Below, in pieces: positions 25,450 through 34,208 of a stretch of DNA of 42,815 nucleotides. The translations under genes and the position numbers were made by a program. Each line of letters opens with the position of its first letter. The stretch's first letter is position 1. Below the pieces are notes generated by a model that made no database searches, was not told the DNA's origin, and was given only the letters and a program-made list of their open reading frames with translations. The stretch spans positions 1-42,815 of IMG/VR virus record IMGVR_UViG_3300010883_019285; one strand, 5' to 3'. The DNA comes from a virus.

Positions 25450-26355
25450 ATGGCAAATATAGGAATTATAGGTCAGGGCTTCGTAGGGTCTGCTATAAGA
25501 GAAGGGCTAAAAAACTTTTATTCTGTTAAGGGATATGACATTGATTTGTCAAAATGCTCAAACATGGGTCCAGATTCTAAAAATCATCTTAACGAGCTGG
25601 TAAGTTATAGCGACATTATATTCGTTTGCGTCCCTACTCCAATGAGAAAAGACGGTTCATGCGATACGAAAATAGTAGAAGACGTATTAGAGAAAATATG
25701 CGCGTCAATTCAGAACTACCGTAAGCAGCCAAAATACGCATCGATTTTAGACGGTTTAAAGATTGCAAAAAATAAAACAGTCGTTATAAAATCAACAGTG
25801 CCGCCTGGAACAACAGAAAGATTATCAGAAAAACACCCTAGGATTAATTTGTGTTTTAGTCCAGAGTTTTTAACAGAAGCTAATTCGTTTGATGATTTTA
25901 AAAACCAGAGTCGGATTATAATCGGAGGACTTGGATCTGAGCAAGTTAAAGAGATGTTCCAAAAGCCATTCCCAAACGCAACAATTGTAGTTACTAAGTC
26001 TGAAACAGCTGAAATGGTTAAATATTTCACAAACTGTTTTCTTGCAACAAAAGTAACGTTTGCAAATCAAATGTATGAGATTTGCGAAGCTTCCGGAGTC
26101 GATTATGACAAAGTATGTGAATATGCATTGTATGATGAGAGGATTGGAAAGAGTCACTTAGCTGTTCCTGGCCCGGATGGAGACCGTGGATTTGGCGGAA
26201 TTTGTTTTCCAAAGGATTTGGCTGCCATGATTGCTTTTGCAGATAACAACAATGCGGATAATCATTTCTTAGCTTCTGTAGAGATTTTTAATAACAAGAT
26301 AAGGACCAATAGAGACTGGGAAAAAATGAAAGGAAGGGCAGTATCAGATGACTAA
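25450..26355 (+). CDS. UDP-glucose/GDP-mannose dehydrogenase family, short form
   Basis: 301 residues compared with about 390-440 for the family. The N-terminal Rossmann start is [22 protein letters not shown]-like [12 protein letters not shown] follows, then [12 protein letters not shown] and [11 protein letters not shown]. The catalytic site [10 protein letters not shown] gives Cys252 and a Lys that fits the family. The C-terminal UDP-binding domain is missing. Family members oxidise the C6 hydroxyl of UDP-glucose or similar to the uronic acid. The motifs are intact, so it may be active as a minimal enzyme or with an altered substrate. The next gene overlaps by 8 bases. Confidence 0.83.
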   Translation: MANIGIIGQGFVGSAIREGLKNFYSVKGYDIDLSKCSNMGPDSKNHLNELVSYSDIIFVCVPTPMRKDGSCDTKIVEDVLEKICASIQNYRKQPKYASILDGLKIAKNKTVVIKSTVPPGTTERLSEKHPRINLCFSPEFLTEANSFDDFKNQSRIIIGGLGSEQVKEMFQKPFPNATIVVTKSETAEMVKYFTNCFLATKVTFANQMYEICEASGVDYDKVCEYALYDERIGKSHLAVPGPDGDRGFGGICFPKDLAAMIAFADNNNADNHFLASVEIFNNKIRTNRDWEKMKGRAVSDD

Positions 26356-27382
26356 AAAACAGAAAACAGCTTTAATTACCGGCATTACCGGTCAAGACGG
26401 ATCTTATCTTGCAGATCTACTTTTAGAAAAAGGGTATAAAGTAGTAGGGGTAAAACGACGTACATCAATTATATCTACACAGAGGGTTGATCATTTATAC
26501 AACAACCCAGATTTTAAAATGATATATGGATCGATGCATTCGACAGATTGGATGTATAAGACATTAAACAAGTATAAGCCAGATGAAATTTATAATTTAG
26601 CTGCGCAAAGTCATGTTAGGGTAAGTTTTGACAATCCAGAAGAAACAGCTGATATTGTGGCGTTAGGAGCTCTTAGATTACTCGAAGCAACAAGACAAAT
26701 GCTGCCAGGCGCTAGATTTTATCAGGCGTCGTCATCAGAAATGTTCGGGGATAACCCAGAACACCCACAGAGCGAGTCGACGGCTCTTATGCCTGCAAGT
26801 CCATACGCATGCGCAAAAACGTTTTCTCATAACATTATAAGGAATTATAGGATATCATATAATATGTTTTGTTGTTCCGGGATACTGTTTAACCATGAGT
26901 CTCCGAGAAGGGGGGAAACATTCGTTACTCGAAAGATAACAATGGCTGCAGCAAAGATCAAGTTAGGATTACAGGATAAATTATATTTAGGAAACCTCGA
27001 GGCAAAAAGAGATTGGGGACATGCAAAAGATTATGTAGAGGCGATGTGGTTAATGCTGCAGCAACCAACACCAGAAGATTTTGTTATCGCTACCGGGCAG
27101 ACTCAAAGTGTAAAAGAGTTTTTAGATTTAGTTTTTAAACTAGCTGATTTAAATGTTGAAGATCACGTAGAGATAGACGAAAGACTGTTTCGTCCTCATG
27201 AGGTACCGTTGTTATTAGGGGACCCTTCTAAGGCTCATGCTGTTTTAGGGTGGAAGCCAAAATATAACTTAAAGTTGCTGGTTAAAGACATGTATCATAG
27301 CGATTTTGAAATGGTAGAGAAGACGGCACGGTCTAAAATGATGAACATATCTCCATCAGCGTACATAACTAACAATATTTAA
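26348..27382 (+). CDS. gmd: GDP-mannose 4,6-dehydratase
   Basis: 344 residues, the normal length. [19 protein letters not shown], the GVKRRTSI nucleotide-binding loop, [13 protein letters not shown], the catalytic SSSEMFG and YACAK, and [20 protein letters not shown] are all present, so this is a safe identification. It converts GDP-mannose to GDP-4-keto-6-deoxymannose, using tightly bound NADP. This is the first committed step toward GDP-fucose, GDP-colitose, GDP-perosamine and similar sugars. No GDP-mannose-forming gene is in the window, so the precursor would come from the host or from elsewhere in the phage. It ends the main run of sugar-nucleotide genes. Confidence 0.95.
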   Translation: MTKKQKTALITGITGQDGSYLADLLLEKGYKVVGVKRRTSIISTQRVDHLYNNPDFKMIYGSMHSTDWMYKTLNKYKPDEIYNLAAQSHVRVSFDNPEETADIVALGALRLLEATRQMLPGARFYQASSSEMFGDNPEHPQSESTALMPASPYACAKTFSHNIIRNYRISYNMFCCSGILFNHESPRRGETFVTRKITMAAAKIKLGLQDKLYLGNLEAKRDWGHAKDYVEAMWLMLQQPTPEDFVIATGQTQSVKEFLDLVFKLADLNVEDHVEIDERLFRPHEVPLLLGDPSKAHAVLGWKPKYNLKLLVKDMYHSDFEMVEKTARSKMMNISPSAYITNNI

Positions 27383-27390
27383 CTTTTTAT

Positions 27391-27400
27391 CACTGCAGTG
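27391..27400. promoter_or_regulatory. Palindrome CACTGCAGTG in an intergenic gap
   Basis: A perfect 10-bp dyad lies in the 44-base gap before the nuclease gene, followed at once by TATCAT, a fair -10 box. A similar CACTGCACT occurs at 3692-3700 before phoH, also a few bases before a gene start. It could be a middle-promoter activator site. Only two copies are seen, so support is thin. Confidence 0.3.
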
Positions 27401-27426
27401 TATCATAGCTGTAAGGAGCAAACATC

Positions 27427-28293
27427 ATGGCTGCCAAAGCATTTCCAACAGGAAAAGGGCATATATCCTTTTCGGAAGTAAAAGCATGGGCTGAATGTCC
27501 ATTTCGACATTACTTAATGTATGTTGAAAAAATCAATACATATAACGATAATCCTTACGCAGATTTCGGTACAACGATTCATAACGCAATTGAAGAGTTT
27601 TTAAACGGAAAAGCTTTCGATCTAGATGATATTAATAAAAAATTAGACGAGATTTGGGATAAAGGCGGGTATGACACACCGGAATATATTAAAGGAGTCG
27701 AAGAGGATAGAGCATCTAACGGCTGGAAATATACACACGAATCATTGGATGACTATAAGAGTTCAGCCAAAAACATCATAGGCGATTTTGAGTTGTTTAT
27801 GAATGAAACGTTTCCAGGTTGGGAGCCTATATCAGCTGAGGTTGAATTGTATGAGCCTTTGAATGAAGATCTTAAGTTCAAGGGGTTTATTGATTGTGTG
27901 ATCGCCAAGCCAAAAAAACCTGGGTCTGACAAGGTAGAATATTGGATTATCGATTGGAAGACGACTGGAAAGACTGGTTGGTTTTATAAAAAGAAAAAAG
28001 AATTTTTAAGTTTGGCACAGGTCGGGCTTTATAAGAATTATTGGGCTAGTAAATTTGGTATTCCTGTAAAAGATATTAAGGCTGGATATGTTTTCTTAAA
28101 AAGGGGCGCAAAGCCTGGGAAAACATGCGAGCTTCTTGAGGTTGCAGCAACACCTAAATTTTTAGAAAAAACAAACACTTTAGTTAAAAAAATGATTACA
28201 AATGTACAAAACGGCGTCAAGTTAAAGAATTATAATAACTGCACATTTTGTCCATATAAAGGTACGGAGCATTGTAATGGAAAAGGCTGGTAA
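27427..28293 (+). CDS. PD-(D/E)XK nuclease with probable Fe-S cluster (Cas4/RecB-like)
   Basis: 288 residues with AAGGAG upstream. His52 (FGTTIHNAIEEF), Asp156 (GFIDCV) and Asp176-x-Lys178 (IIDWKTTGK) form the RecB/Cas4 active site. Four cysteines, Cys24 (AECPF), Cys272, Cys275 and Cys283, are placed as in [4Fe-4S] nucleases of the Cas4/AddB type. Such enzymes process DNA ends. In phages they serve recombination or degradation of host DNA. The gene sits oddly inside the sugar island, between gmd and two GT4 genes. No cas genes or CRISPR repeats accompany it. Confidence 0.87.
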   Translation: MAAKAFPTGKGHISFSEVKAWAECPFRHYLMYVEKINTYNDNPYADFGTTIHNAIEEFLNGKAFDLDDINKKLDEIWDKGGYDTPEYIKGVEEDRASNGWKYTHESLDDYKSSAKNIIGDFELFMNETFPGWEPISAEVELYEPLNEDLKFKGFIDCVIAKPKKPGSDKVEYWIIDWKTTGKTGWFYKKKKEFLSLAQVGLYKNYWASKFGIPVKDIKAGYVFLKRGAKPGKTCELLEVAATPKFLEKTNTLVKKMITNVQNGVKLKNYNNCTFCPYKGTEHCNGKGW

Positions 28294-29533
28294 AAAATAT
28301 AAAATCTTAATGTTGAGTGATCACGCATTATCAACTAGTGGAGTAGGGACACAATCTAGGCACTTAATAAACGGACTCGTCGAAAAAGGTTGTTGGTCTG
28401 TCAGACAGTTTGGCGCTGCAATGAAGCACGATAATTATGATATCGTCACAGTGTCTCCAGACTTTATAATTAAGCCAATCGATGGTTTCGGTTCAAAAGA
28501 AATGTTACGTTTGGCATTAGCTGTAGAGAAGCCAGATATAGTATTTATATTTACTGATCCTAGGTTCTTTTATTGGTTATTTGAAATGGAAGATGAAATA
28601 CATCAAGTTTGTCCATTAGTTTGGTGGCATGTTTGGGATAACAAACCGTATCCTGAATATAATGATCCGTTTTATGAATCAACAGATTTGATTAACTGTC
28701 ATAGTCATCATACATATAAGCAGCTAGCTGAACACCATCCTGAAAAAACAAATTTTGTCCCTCATGCAATTCCACCAGACCTGTTCTTTCCAGCACCGGA
28801 GCAGCAAAAGATTGATTGGAAGGTTCAAGTTTTAGGTAAAGAAAGAGCTGATCATTTTGTTGGATTTTGGGTTAATAGAAACGCAAGACGCAAGCGTCCT
28901 GGAGATTTGTTGTGGTCATGGAAATTGTTCCTTGATAAATTGCAGATTGACTCTGGTCACAAAAAAGCTACGCTTATAATGCATACAGATCCATTAGATA
29001 AAGAGGGACCAAATTTGTTTGCAATAGTTGAGCATTTAGGAATAAAGGATAACGTTGTTTTTTCTACAGAGAGAATAGGGTTTGATCAAATGAACGCTTA
29101 TCATAATATATCGGATTTTGTTATTAACATATCTTATGCCGAAGGGTTTGGTCTTTCTACATTAGAGTCAATGATGACGGAGACTCCTATTATCGCACCA
29201 TGTACTGGCGGCCAAACACGACAAGTGGTAGATCATCGTGACGGGTCCGAAAACGGATTTGCACTGCCTATAGAGCTGCAGTCACTGGTCGGAAGTCAGT
29301 CAGTACCTTATATTTACGAAGATTATACTACAGCCGAGACTATTTCAGAAAAAATATTTAGTATGTGGGATTTAGGTCCTGAAGGCCGAAAAGAGTTAGG
29401 TAAAAAAGCCAAAGCATATGCAGATTCTGAGTTTTCTTATCAAGGGACGGTCGATGCTTGGCATGATACAATGATCAATACTATCGAAAATTGGAAAGAA
29501 AATTACGATAGATATACAGTAGAGGAATTATAA
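28277..29533 (+). CDS. Family 4 glycosyltransferase
   Basis: 418 residues, a full-length GT-B enzyme. It begins KILMLSDHALSTSGVGTQSR, with the acceptor-domain loop. The donor domain has VGFWVNRNARRKRP (basic phosphate-binding loop) and EGFGLSTLESMM, the E-x7-E motif of retaining GT4 enzymes. It overlaps the nuclease gene by 17 bases and the next GT4 by one base (TAATG). Sugar and acceptor are not predictable. Compared with the short transferases at 12816-20285, this and the next are complete enzymes. Confidence 0.9.
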   Translation: MEKAGKKYKILMLSDHALSTSGVGTQSRHLINGLVEKGCWSVRQFGAAMKHDNYDIVTVSPDFIIKPIDGFGSKEMLRLALAVEKPDIVFIFTDPRFFYWLFEMEDEIHQVCPLVWWHVWDNKPYPEYNDPFYESTDLINCHSHHTYKQLAEHHPEKTNFVPHAIPPDLFFPAPEQQKIDWKVQVLGKERADHFVGFWVNRNARRKRPGDLLWSWKLFLDKLQIDSGHKKATLIMHTDPLDKEGPNLFAIVEHLGIKDNVVFSTERIGFDQMNAYHNISDFVINISYAEGFGLSTLESMMTETPIIAPCTGGQTRQVVDHRDGSENGFALPIELQSLVGSQSVPYIYEDYTTAETISEKIFSMWDLGPEGRKELGKKAKAYADSEFSYQGTVDAWHDTMINTIENWKENYDRYTVEEL

Positions 29534-30681
29534 TGGCTAATATATTGATAAGAGGTCCTTTGTTGACACAGTCCGGATACGGGGTACATTCACGACAGAT
29601 ATTTGCTTGGGCCCTTGATCGTGGACATAAAATATATGCTGAATGTACTTCGTGGGGAATGACGCCATGGTACGTTAATGCGGCTAGCTGTGATGGGTTA
29701 ATCGGGGAAATAATGAGTCGTACGACACCACCGGCCACGATGCCAGACGTGTCAATCCAGATTCAGCTTCCAAACGAATGGGATTCAAACTTATGTCAAA
29801 AGAACATAGGTATAACTGCTGGTGTTGAAACCAACATATGCTCTAGAGGGTGGGTTGAAGCATGCCAGAAAATGGACATAGTTATTGTGCCATCAACTTT
29901 CACGGCTAATACTTTTATAAATTGCGGTTTCGAAACTCCAAAGGTTATTAGCGAAACTTACTATAAAGCATGCGCAGAGGATCCGATTGGATTAGCTGAA
30001 ATAGAAAATGTTAAAACCGAAAAAAACTTTTTATTATTCGGTCAAATCACCGGAACCGATTCAACAATGGATAGAAAAAACACGTTAGATACAATCAAAT
30101 GGTATATGGAGTCTTTTAAAGACACAGACGTGGGTTTGTTTATAAAAACGAATAGCGGTACTAATTGTAAAATGGATCGTCGCGTAACGAAAAGACATTT
30201 AGGAAATTATATTAATAAAATCAGGCCTAAAGACTGCAAAGCAAAAGTATATTTGCTCCATGGAGCAATGACAGAAACTGAAGTTGCAAGTTTGTACAAG
30301 TCAAAAAAAATAATTGGTTTAATTTCTGCAACGCGCGGAGAAGGGTTTGGATTACCACTGTTGGAGGCTGCAGTCGCGGGTCTTCCAGTGATAGCCACTA
30401 ATTGGTCAGGTCACAAAGATTTTTTAGATAAAGGCGAATGGTTGGCAGTTGATAAAAAGTTGATTCCTGTTCCTAGCGCAAAAATCGATGGTAATATTTT
30501 CGTTCCTGGCGCTCAATGGGCACAAGCTTATTCAAAGGACTTTACTAAAAAGCTTAAAGCGTTATATAAAAATGAACAGTACTATAGAAAGAAAGCACAG
30601 CAATTAAGTTTGAACATTCAAAAAGACTTGAATTTTGAAACTATTTGTTGTGAATACGATAAAATGCTGGACAATTTATGA
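29533..30681 (+). CDS. Family 4 glycosyltransferase
   Basis: 382 residues. ILIRGPLLTQSGYGVHSRQI opens the acceptor domain, NIGITAGVETNI and VPSTFTANTF follow, and the donor domain holds GEGFGLPLLEAAVAGLPVIA with the E-x7-E motif. It is probably a paralogue of the preceding gene in fold, but sequence identity looks low by eye. It overlaps both neighbours (TAATG, ATGA) and links the sugar island to the phage core genes, so the two may share transcripts. Confidence 0.88.
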   Translation: MANILIRGPLLTQSGYGVHSRQIFAWALDRGHKIYAECTSWGMTPWYVNAASCDGLIGEIMSRTTPPATMPDVSIQIQLPNEWDSNLCQKNIGITAGVETNICSRGWVEACQKMDIVIVPSTFTANTFINCGFETPKVISETYYKACAEDPIGLAEIENVKTEKNFLLFGQITGTDSTMDRKNTLDTIKWYMESFKDTDVGLFIKTNSGTNCKMDRRVTKRHLGNYINKIRPKDCKAKVYLLHGAMTETEVASLYKSKKIIGLISATRGEGFGLPLLEAAVAGLPVIATNWSGHKDFLDKGEWLAVDKKLIPVPSAKIDGNIFVPGAQWAQAYSKDFTKKLKALYKNEQYYRKKAQQLSLNIQKDLNFETICCEYDKMLDNL

Positions 30682-30977
30682 GTTATTTAATTCCTTGGGT
30701 TTTACTAGGAGTATGTTTTATTGCACTATTAATATCTTTACGGTATAATTATAAATTCGCAATAATAATTATAGAAGTAGAAGATTCTATGACCGAGTGC
30801 TTAGGTATATTAGATGATCAATATTCGAATATATCAAAAGTTTTAGAGATACCTATTTTCTTTGATTCACCACAGGTAAGACAGGTTATTGATAGTATGA
30901 AAGTGTGTAAGGATTCAATACTGTACGTTGCAAACAATATAGCGAAAATCGAAGAGGAACAAAGTGAAGAAGATTAA
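30678..30977 (+). CDS. Conserved phage membrane-anchored protein, 99 residues
   Basis: One N-terminal transmembrane segment (LIPWVLLGVCFIALLISL) with the remaining 75 residues helical and acidic (VEDSMTECLGILDDQYSNIS, then EIPIFFDSPQVRQVIDSMK). The C-terminal pattern is, from memory, conserved in marine T4-like phages without known function. It is ATGA-coupled to the glycosyltransferase and overlaps the late sigma gene, which marks the return to phage core genes. Confidence 0.65.
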   Translation: MSYLIPWVLLGVCFIALLISLRYNYKFAIIIIEVEDSMTECLGILDDQYSNISKVLEIPIFFDSPQVRQVIDSMKVCKDSILYVANNIAKIEEEQSEED

Positions 30978-31695
30978 AAAAATAAAAAAAATAAAAAGAC
31001 CGTCTTCAGGCAAAAAGCCTTATTTCACTAAAGACACCCAAGCAGCAATAAAAGAGTACGTTAATTCTACTGATGAAGATTTCAGGGCGGCTATATACGA
31101 AAAAGATATCCAACCGGCTCTTAATAAGCTTAGCGAGAACTTAATATTCGTATATGGTTTTCACAAGCAGCATCCGGATGTTAGTGTTCTTAAGCAGGAT
31201 TGCGTTATTAATTTGTACGAAAATTTACACAAATTCAATCATGATTTAGGAAAGAACGCATTTTCTTATTTTAACGTTGTCGCTAAAAACTGGTTAATAA
31301 TTCAGTCTAGAAGAAGAAAGAAGCGTACTGATAGGTTGGTATATATCGATGACACAAGTTTGTCTATAGCTGACAAGTATGCTGTAGAGGCATATCAGAT
31401 TGCACCTCCGCCTGGACATAATATAGTTCACAAAGAGAACGTTGAAGCAATGAAAGAATTGCTAAACGAGATTAAGAACAAAGCTAAAAACAATTCTGAA
31501 AAAAAGTGTATTGATGCAATATTGCAAGTTTTTGGAAACATAGATCAGTTAGATTATTTAAATAAAAGAGCAATATTCGTATATGTAAGAGAGATATCAG
31601 GGTTGAATTCAAAGCAATTATCTGTTTGTATGTCTTCTTTGCGGAAAATTTATAGGGACTTAGTAGGGCCAGATAAAAAATACGATATATTTTAG
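30964..31695 (+). CDS. gp55: T4 gp55-like sigma factor for late transcription
   Basis: GTG start six bases after GAGG (30954-30957), inside the end of the upstream gene. 243 residues with a Lys-rich head (KKIKKIKKIKRP). The sigma region-2-like part reads AALNKLSEN-like segments, then NLHKFNHDLGKNAFSYFNVV and AKNWLIIQSRRRKKR, which matches the FSYF...KN.LI pattern of gp55 in T4-like marine phages. A C-terminal helical extension (LNSKQLSVCMSSLRKIYRDL) looks like a weak HTH. gp55 redirects host RNA polymerase to late promoters (TATAAATA). It lies just before the baseplate genes it would switch on. Longer than T4 gp55 (about 185 residues). Confidence 0.8.
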   Translation: MKKIKKIKKIKRPSSGKKPYFTKDTQAAIKEYVNSTDEDFRAAIYEKDIQPALNKLSENLIFVYGFHKQHPDVSVLKQDCVINLYENLHKFNHDLGKNAFSYFNVVAKNWLIIQSRRRKKRTDRLVYIDDTSLSIADKYAVEAYQIAPPPGHNIVHKENVEAMKELLNEIKNKAKNNSEKKCIDAILQVFGNIDQLDYLNKRAIFVYVREISGLNSKQLSVCMSSLRKIYRDLVGPDKKYDIF

Positions 31696-31707
31696 GAGAT
31701 TATTAAC

Positions 31708-32064
31708 ATGTCTAAAACTGCAGAAATAACGTACGAAGATATTAAGGTTAAAGTTAAGTCTTTTGAAAGCTTAATCGATTCTATAGAGAACCTAGAAGGG
31801 AAAAAGAAGCAGTTGTGGAAAGAGATATATGAGAACGCATTTATAGACAGGATGAATGCATATATGTTATTCACCGATGCATATACAGCTATGACTGGCG
31901 GAATTAACGATCATATACAGTTAGGGTCTCAAATATCAAAATATATCGAAAGAATGAATAAAGCTAACGATCAATTGATAAAATTGGCAGAAATAATCTC
32001 GAAAGAAGAAGAAAGATCATCATCAATTAACTCTGAAGATTTGTTTAAGCAAATACAAGATTAG
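31708..32064 (+). CDS. Hypothetical phage protein, 118 residues
   Basis: Start after AGGAG at 31694-31698. Almost wholly helical and charged, with heptad-like stretches (DSIENLEGKKKQLWKEIYEN and RMNKANDQLIKLAEIISKEE), so a coiled coil or helical bundle is likely. No family is recognised. Placed between the late sigma factor and the spike, it is probably a tail assembly or virion protein by context only. Confidence 0.6.
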   Translation: MSKTAEITYEDIKVKVKSFESLIDSIENLEGKKKQLWKEIYENAFIDRMNAYMLFTDAYTAMTGGINDHIQLGSQISKYIERMNKANDQLIKLAEIISKEEERSSSINSEDLFKQIQD

Positions 32065-32067
32065 CGT

Positions 32068-33585
32068 ATGTCTAGACAGAATCAAATATTTACAGAGGCT
32101 TTTGTTGAAGAAATCATAATCGATGTCGTCAGAACCGAGTTAGATGAAAGAATCAAGCAAGGAGATTTAGATACCAGTATCAATTCAGAAATGTATTTAA
32201 AAGCACCTCATAATTCGGCAATAATTCGAGTATTATCGTCAGGCAAGCAAAAAAGGCAAGAGATTGCTTATCCTCTTTTCCCTCCACATCTGTTACTTCC
32301 AATTAACGTCGGTGATCACGTGTGGACATTAACATTAGCTGGACAAACATATTGGGTTTCTCGCAAAAATTACGATTCGACCGTCGACGATTTATCGGTA
32401 GTATATCCGGATCGCGAAGTTGGAGCCGATCAATTTAACGACGATACCGCGGCACAGCATGATCGTGCAAAAACCGAGAAAAGTATTCTGCCTCGAATAG
32501 TTAGTTCTATTAAGTCTGTGTTTAAAGATGATGAAGATGAGTATATTAATAAGCTCAAAGAAAACCGAAAAATAGTATCTGAGGTAGTTCCGAGATTTAA
32601 AAAGCGGCCTGGAGATTTAGTATTTCAGGGGTCAAATAACACTTTAATATCTCTAGGGTCTGACCGAGGATTTAAAAAAGAAGATCCTATCGATCTAGCG
32701 ACTCCTTCATCCGCGTTAGACGTTCCAGAACGATATACTGGTACTATTGATTTAGTAACTGGTAGAGGAAGATATCATCCTTTAAAATCAACATCTGAGT
32801 CTGCTACAGGAGATGTACCTTCCCGCACGGCTCCACCAGTTATTCAAAATGCTATGGGAGAAGAAGAGGTTGATAAAGATCCACTCGCAAATGAAATTGC
32901 AGAGCTAAACAATCGATCCGAAGGGGATCCGGATTTTTTCTGTGACGCTAGTCGTATATATGTTTCTTCTAAAACAAAGGTCGATGAAAACTTTTCGCTC
33001 AAATCGAACTATCCTAAAATACCAGCTGTTATCACCGCGGCAATTGGCGACGTACCGTTCAATATCGAAGGAGCAGCAATCGTTTTAAAGTCAGACGAGA
33101 TTAGGCTAATCGCACGCAGACACGTAGCAGCCGAGCATGCTGATATCAAAGACACCAAAGCTGTCGATGTTAATGGATCAATAAAAATTGTAAAAGAAGG
33201 AACAAGAGGTAGCGACGGTCATTCTGCAACAGACGGAAATGGCGCCGCTGTAATTGCATTACAACCAGACGGTACAATTATGATCGATGGTCCGACGATA
33301 GTTATAGGTACGGGTCGAGAGGAGGCAAACGGGTCTGGAAATCAAGTTTTCATTGGAGCCGGAGCAACTGAATCATTAGTTTTAGGAGACAGTCTAAAAC
33401 TACTATTAGATAATTATTTTGATGCGATGGGACAGTGGATTTTAACGAAATTTGATGCACACATTCATCCAACAGGTGTAGGACCCTCAGGCACCCCAGT
33501 CGGTTTCACCGGATTTGACGGAGGTACCGGAGATGCTAAAAAATCTACTGGTGATACTCTATCGAAAGTTGGGAAGACAAAGTAA
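32068..33585 (+). CDS. Baseplate hub/spike protein (gp5/gpV-like)
   Basis: 505 residues. An OB-fold-like N part (NSAIIRVLSSGKQKRQEIAY, PPHLLLPINVGDHVWTLTLA) is followed by PGDLVFQGSNNTLISLGSDR, a strand pattern of phage spike proteins. The C-terminal repeats (VNGSIKIV, GTIMIDGPTIVIGT) look like a beta-helix shaft, and the end has DAHIHPTGVGPSG with His465-x-His467, as in metal-tipped spikes. There is no lysozyme domain, unlike T4 gp5. It probably forms the membrane-piercing needle. The 1-bp overlap with the next gene supports operon expression. Confidence 0.83.
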   Translation: MSRQNQIFTEAFVEEIIIDVVRTELDERIKQGDLDTSINSEMYLKAPHNSAIIRVLSSGKQKRQEIAYPLFPPHLLLPINVGDHVWTLTLAGQTYWVSRKNYDSTVDDLSVVYPDREVGADQFNDDTAAQHDRAKTEKSILPRIVSSIKSVFKDDEDEYINKLKENRKIVSEVVPRFKKRPGDLVFQGSNNTLISLGSDRGFKKEDPIDLATPSSALDVPERYTGTIDLVTGRGRYHPLKSTSESATGDVPSRTAPPVIQNAMGEEEVDKDPLANEIAELNNRSEGDPDFFCDASRIYVSSKTKVDENFSLKSNYPKIPAVITAAIGDVPFNIEGAAIVLKSDEIRLIARRHVAAEHADIKDTKAVDVNGSIKIVKEGTRGSDGHSATDGNGAAVIALQPDGTIMIDGPTIVIGTGREEANGSGNQVFIGAGATESLVLGDSLKLLLDNYFDAMGQWILTKFDAHIHPTGVGPSGTPVGFTGFDGGTGDAKKSTGDTLSKVGKTK

Positions 33586-34154
33586 TGTCGTTAAGTTCGA
33601 GCGACTTAGAATCCGACATAAAATTAATTTTTGAAGCTGGCGGTGAGGCAGATGACGTTGCAGTTAAATTAGCTAGCGCTATTATAGATTACTCAAGTAA
33701 GGCAGAAATATTAATGCTCCCCGGTCCAATGTTAATTCCTGTTGTACCAACTCCATTGCCATCTACAGGTCAAGGCGCTATGTTAGGGGTTAAAATGCCT
33801 CCATTTGTCAAAATATCAGCACGATCGGCACTCGAGTTAGGAATAAAAGGGCAGTTTTCCGCGGGAGATCCAACGTTAAGTTTAATGGCTATAGCAATTC
33901 AGTTATACGTCAATACTAGTTTCACCATGTTTCAATCATCTATTGGTCATATGGCTACTGGGGCAACATTAATGGCTGCGCCTCCGATATTACAACCGGT
34001 AGTTGCTGCTGGGCTTGCTGGGAAAGATAGCGGTTTTTGCGCTGAAGTAATGGCGAGTTTAATTCATGCTGCATTTCAGTTATCAATTTTTAATGGCGCC
34101 GGAATTGCGATCGACGGCGGTTTAGGAGCTGTGGTTGCACAAAAGCTTATGTGA
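33585..34154 (+). CDS. Small hydrophobic virion-associated protein, unknown
   Basis: 189 residues, started on the last base of the spike stop codon. It has several Ala/Gly/Ile/Leu-rich segments (PGPMLIPVVPTPLP, then LMAIAIQLYVNTSFTMF and the Gly-rich end FNGAGIAIDGGLGAVVAQ). These may be amphipathic helices rather than true membrane spans. The location between spike and gp25-like genes suggests a baseplate or tail-tube accessory. I do not recognise the family. Confidence 0.6.
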   Translation: MSLSSSDLESDIKLIFEAGGEADDVAVKLASAIIDYSSKAEILMLPGPMLIPVVPTPLPSTGQGAMLGVKMPPFVKISARSALELGIKGQFSAGDPTLSLMAIAIQLYVNTSFTMFQSSIGHMATGATLMAAPPILQPVVAAGLAGKDSGFCAEVMASLIHAAFQLSIFNGAGIAIDGGLGAVVAQKLM

Positions 34155-34160
34155 TAAATA
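34153..34160 (+). promoter_or_regulatory. Candidate late promoter element GATAAATA
   Basis: The octamer fits NATAAATA and ends 49 bases before the ATG at 34209, matching the spacing of the candidate at 2122-2129. It overlaps the stop of the upstream gene and lies in a 54-base gap, an unusual gap within this packed baseplate block. This supports a late promoter for the gp25-like operon. Confidence 0.4.
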
Positions 34161-34208
34161 TTGTATATATTTTTAATAAGATCATAATTATGAATTGGAG
34201 TATAAAAT

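Noticed and set aside
27427-28293. CRISPR-associated Cas4 with a CRISPR locus
   Set aside because: No repeat array and no other cas gene in the window; phage RecB-like nucleases share these motifs.
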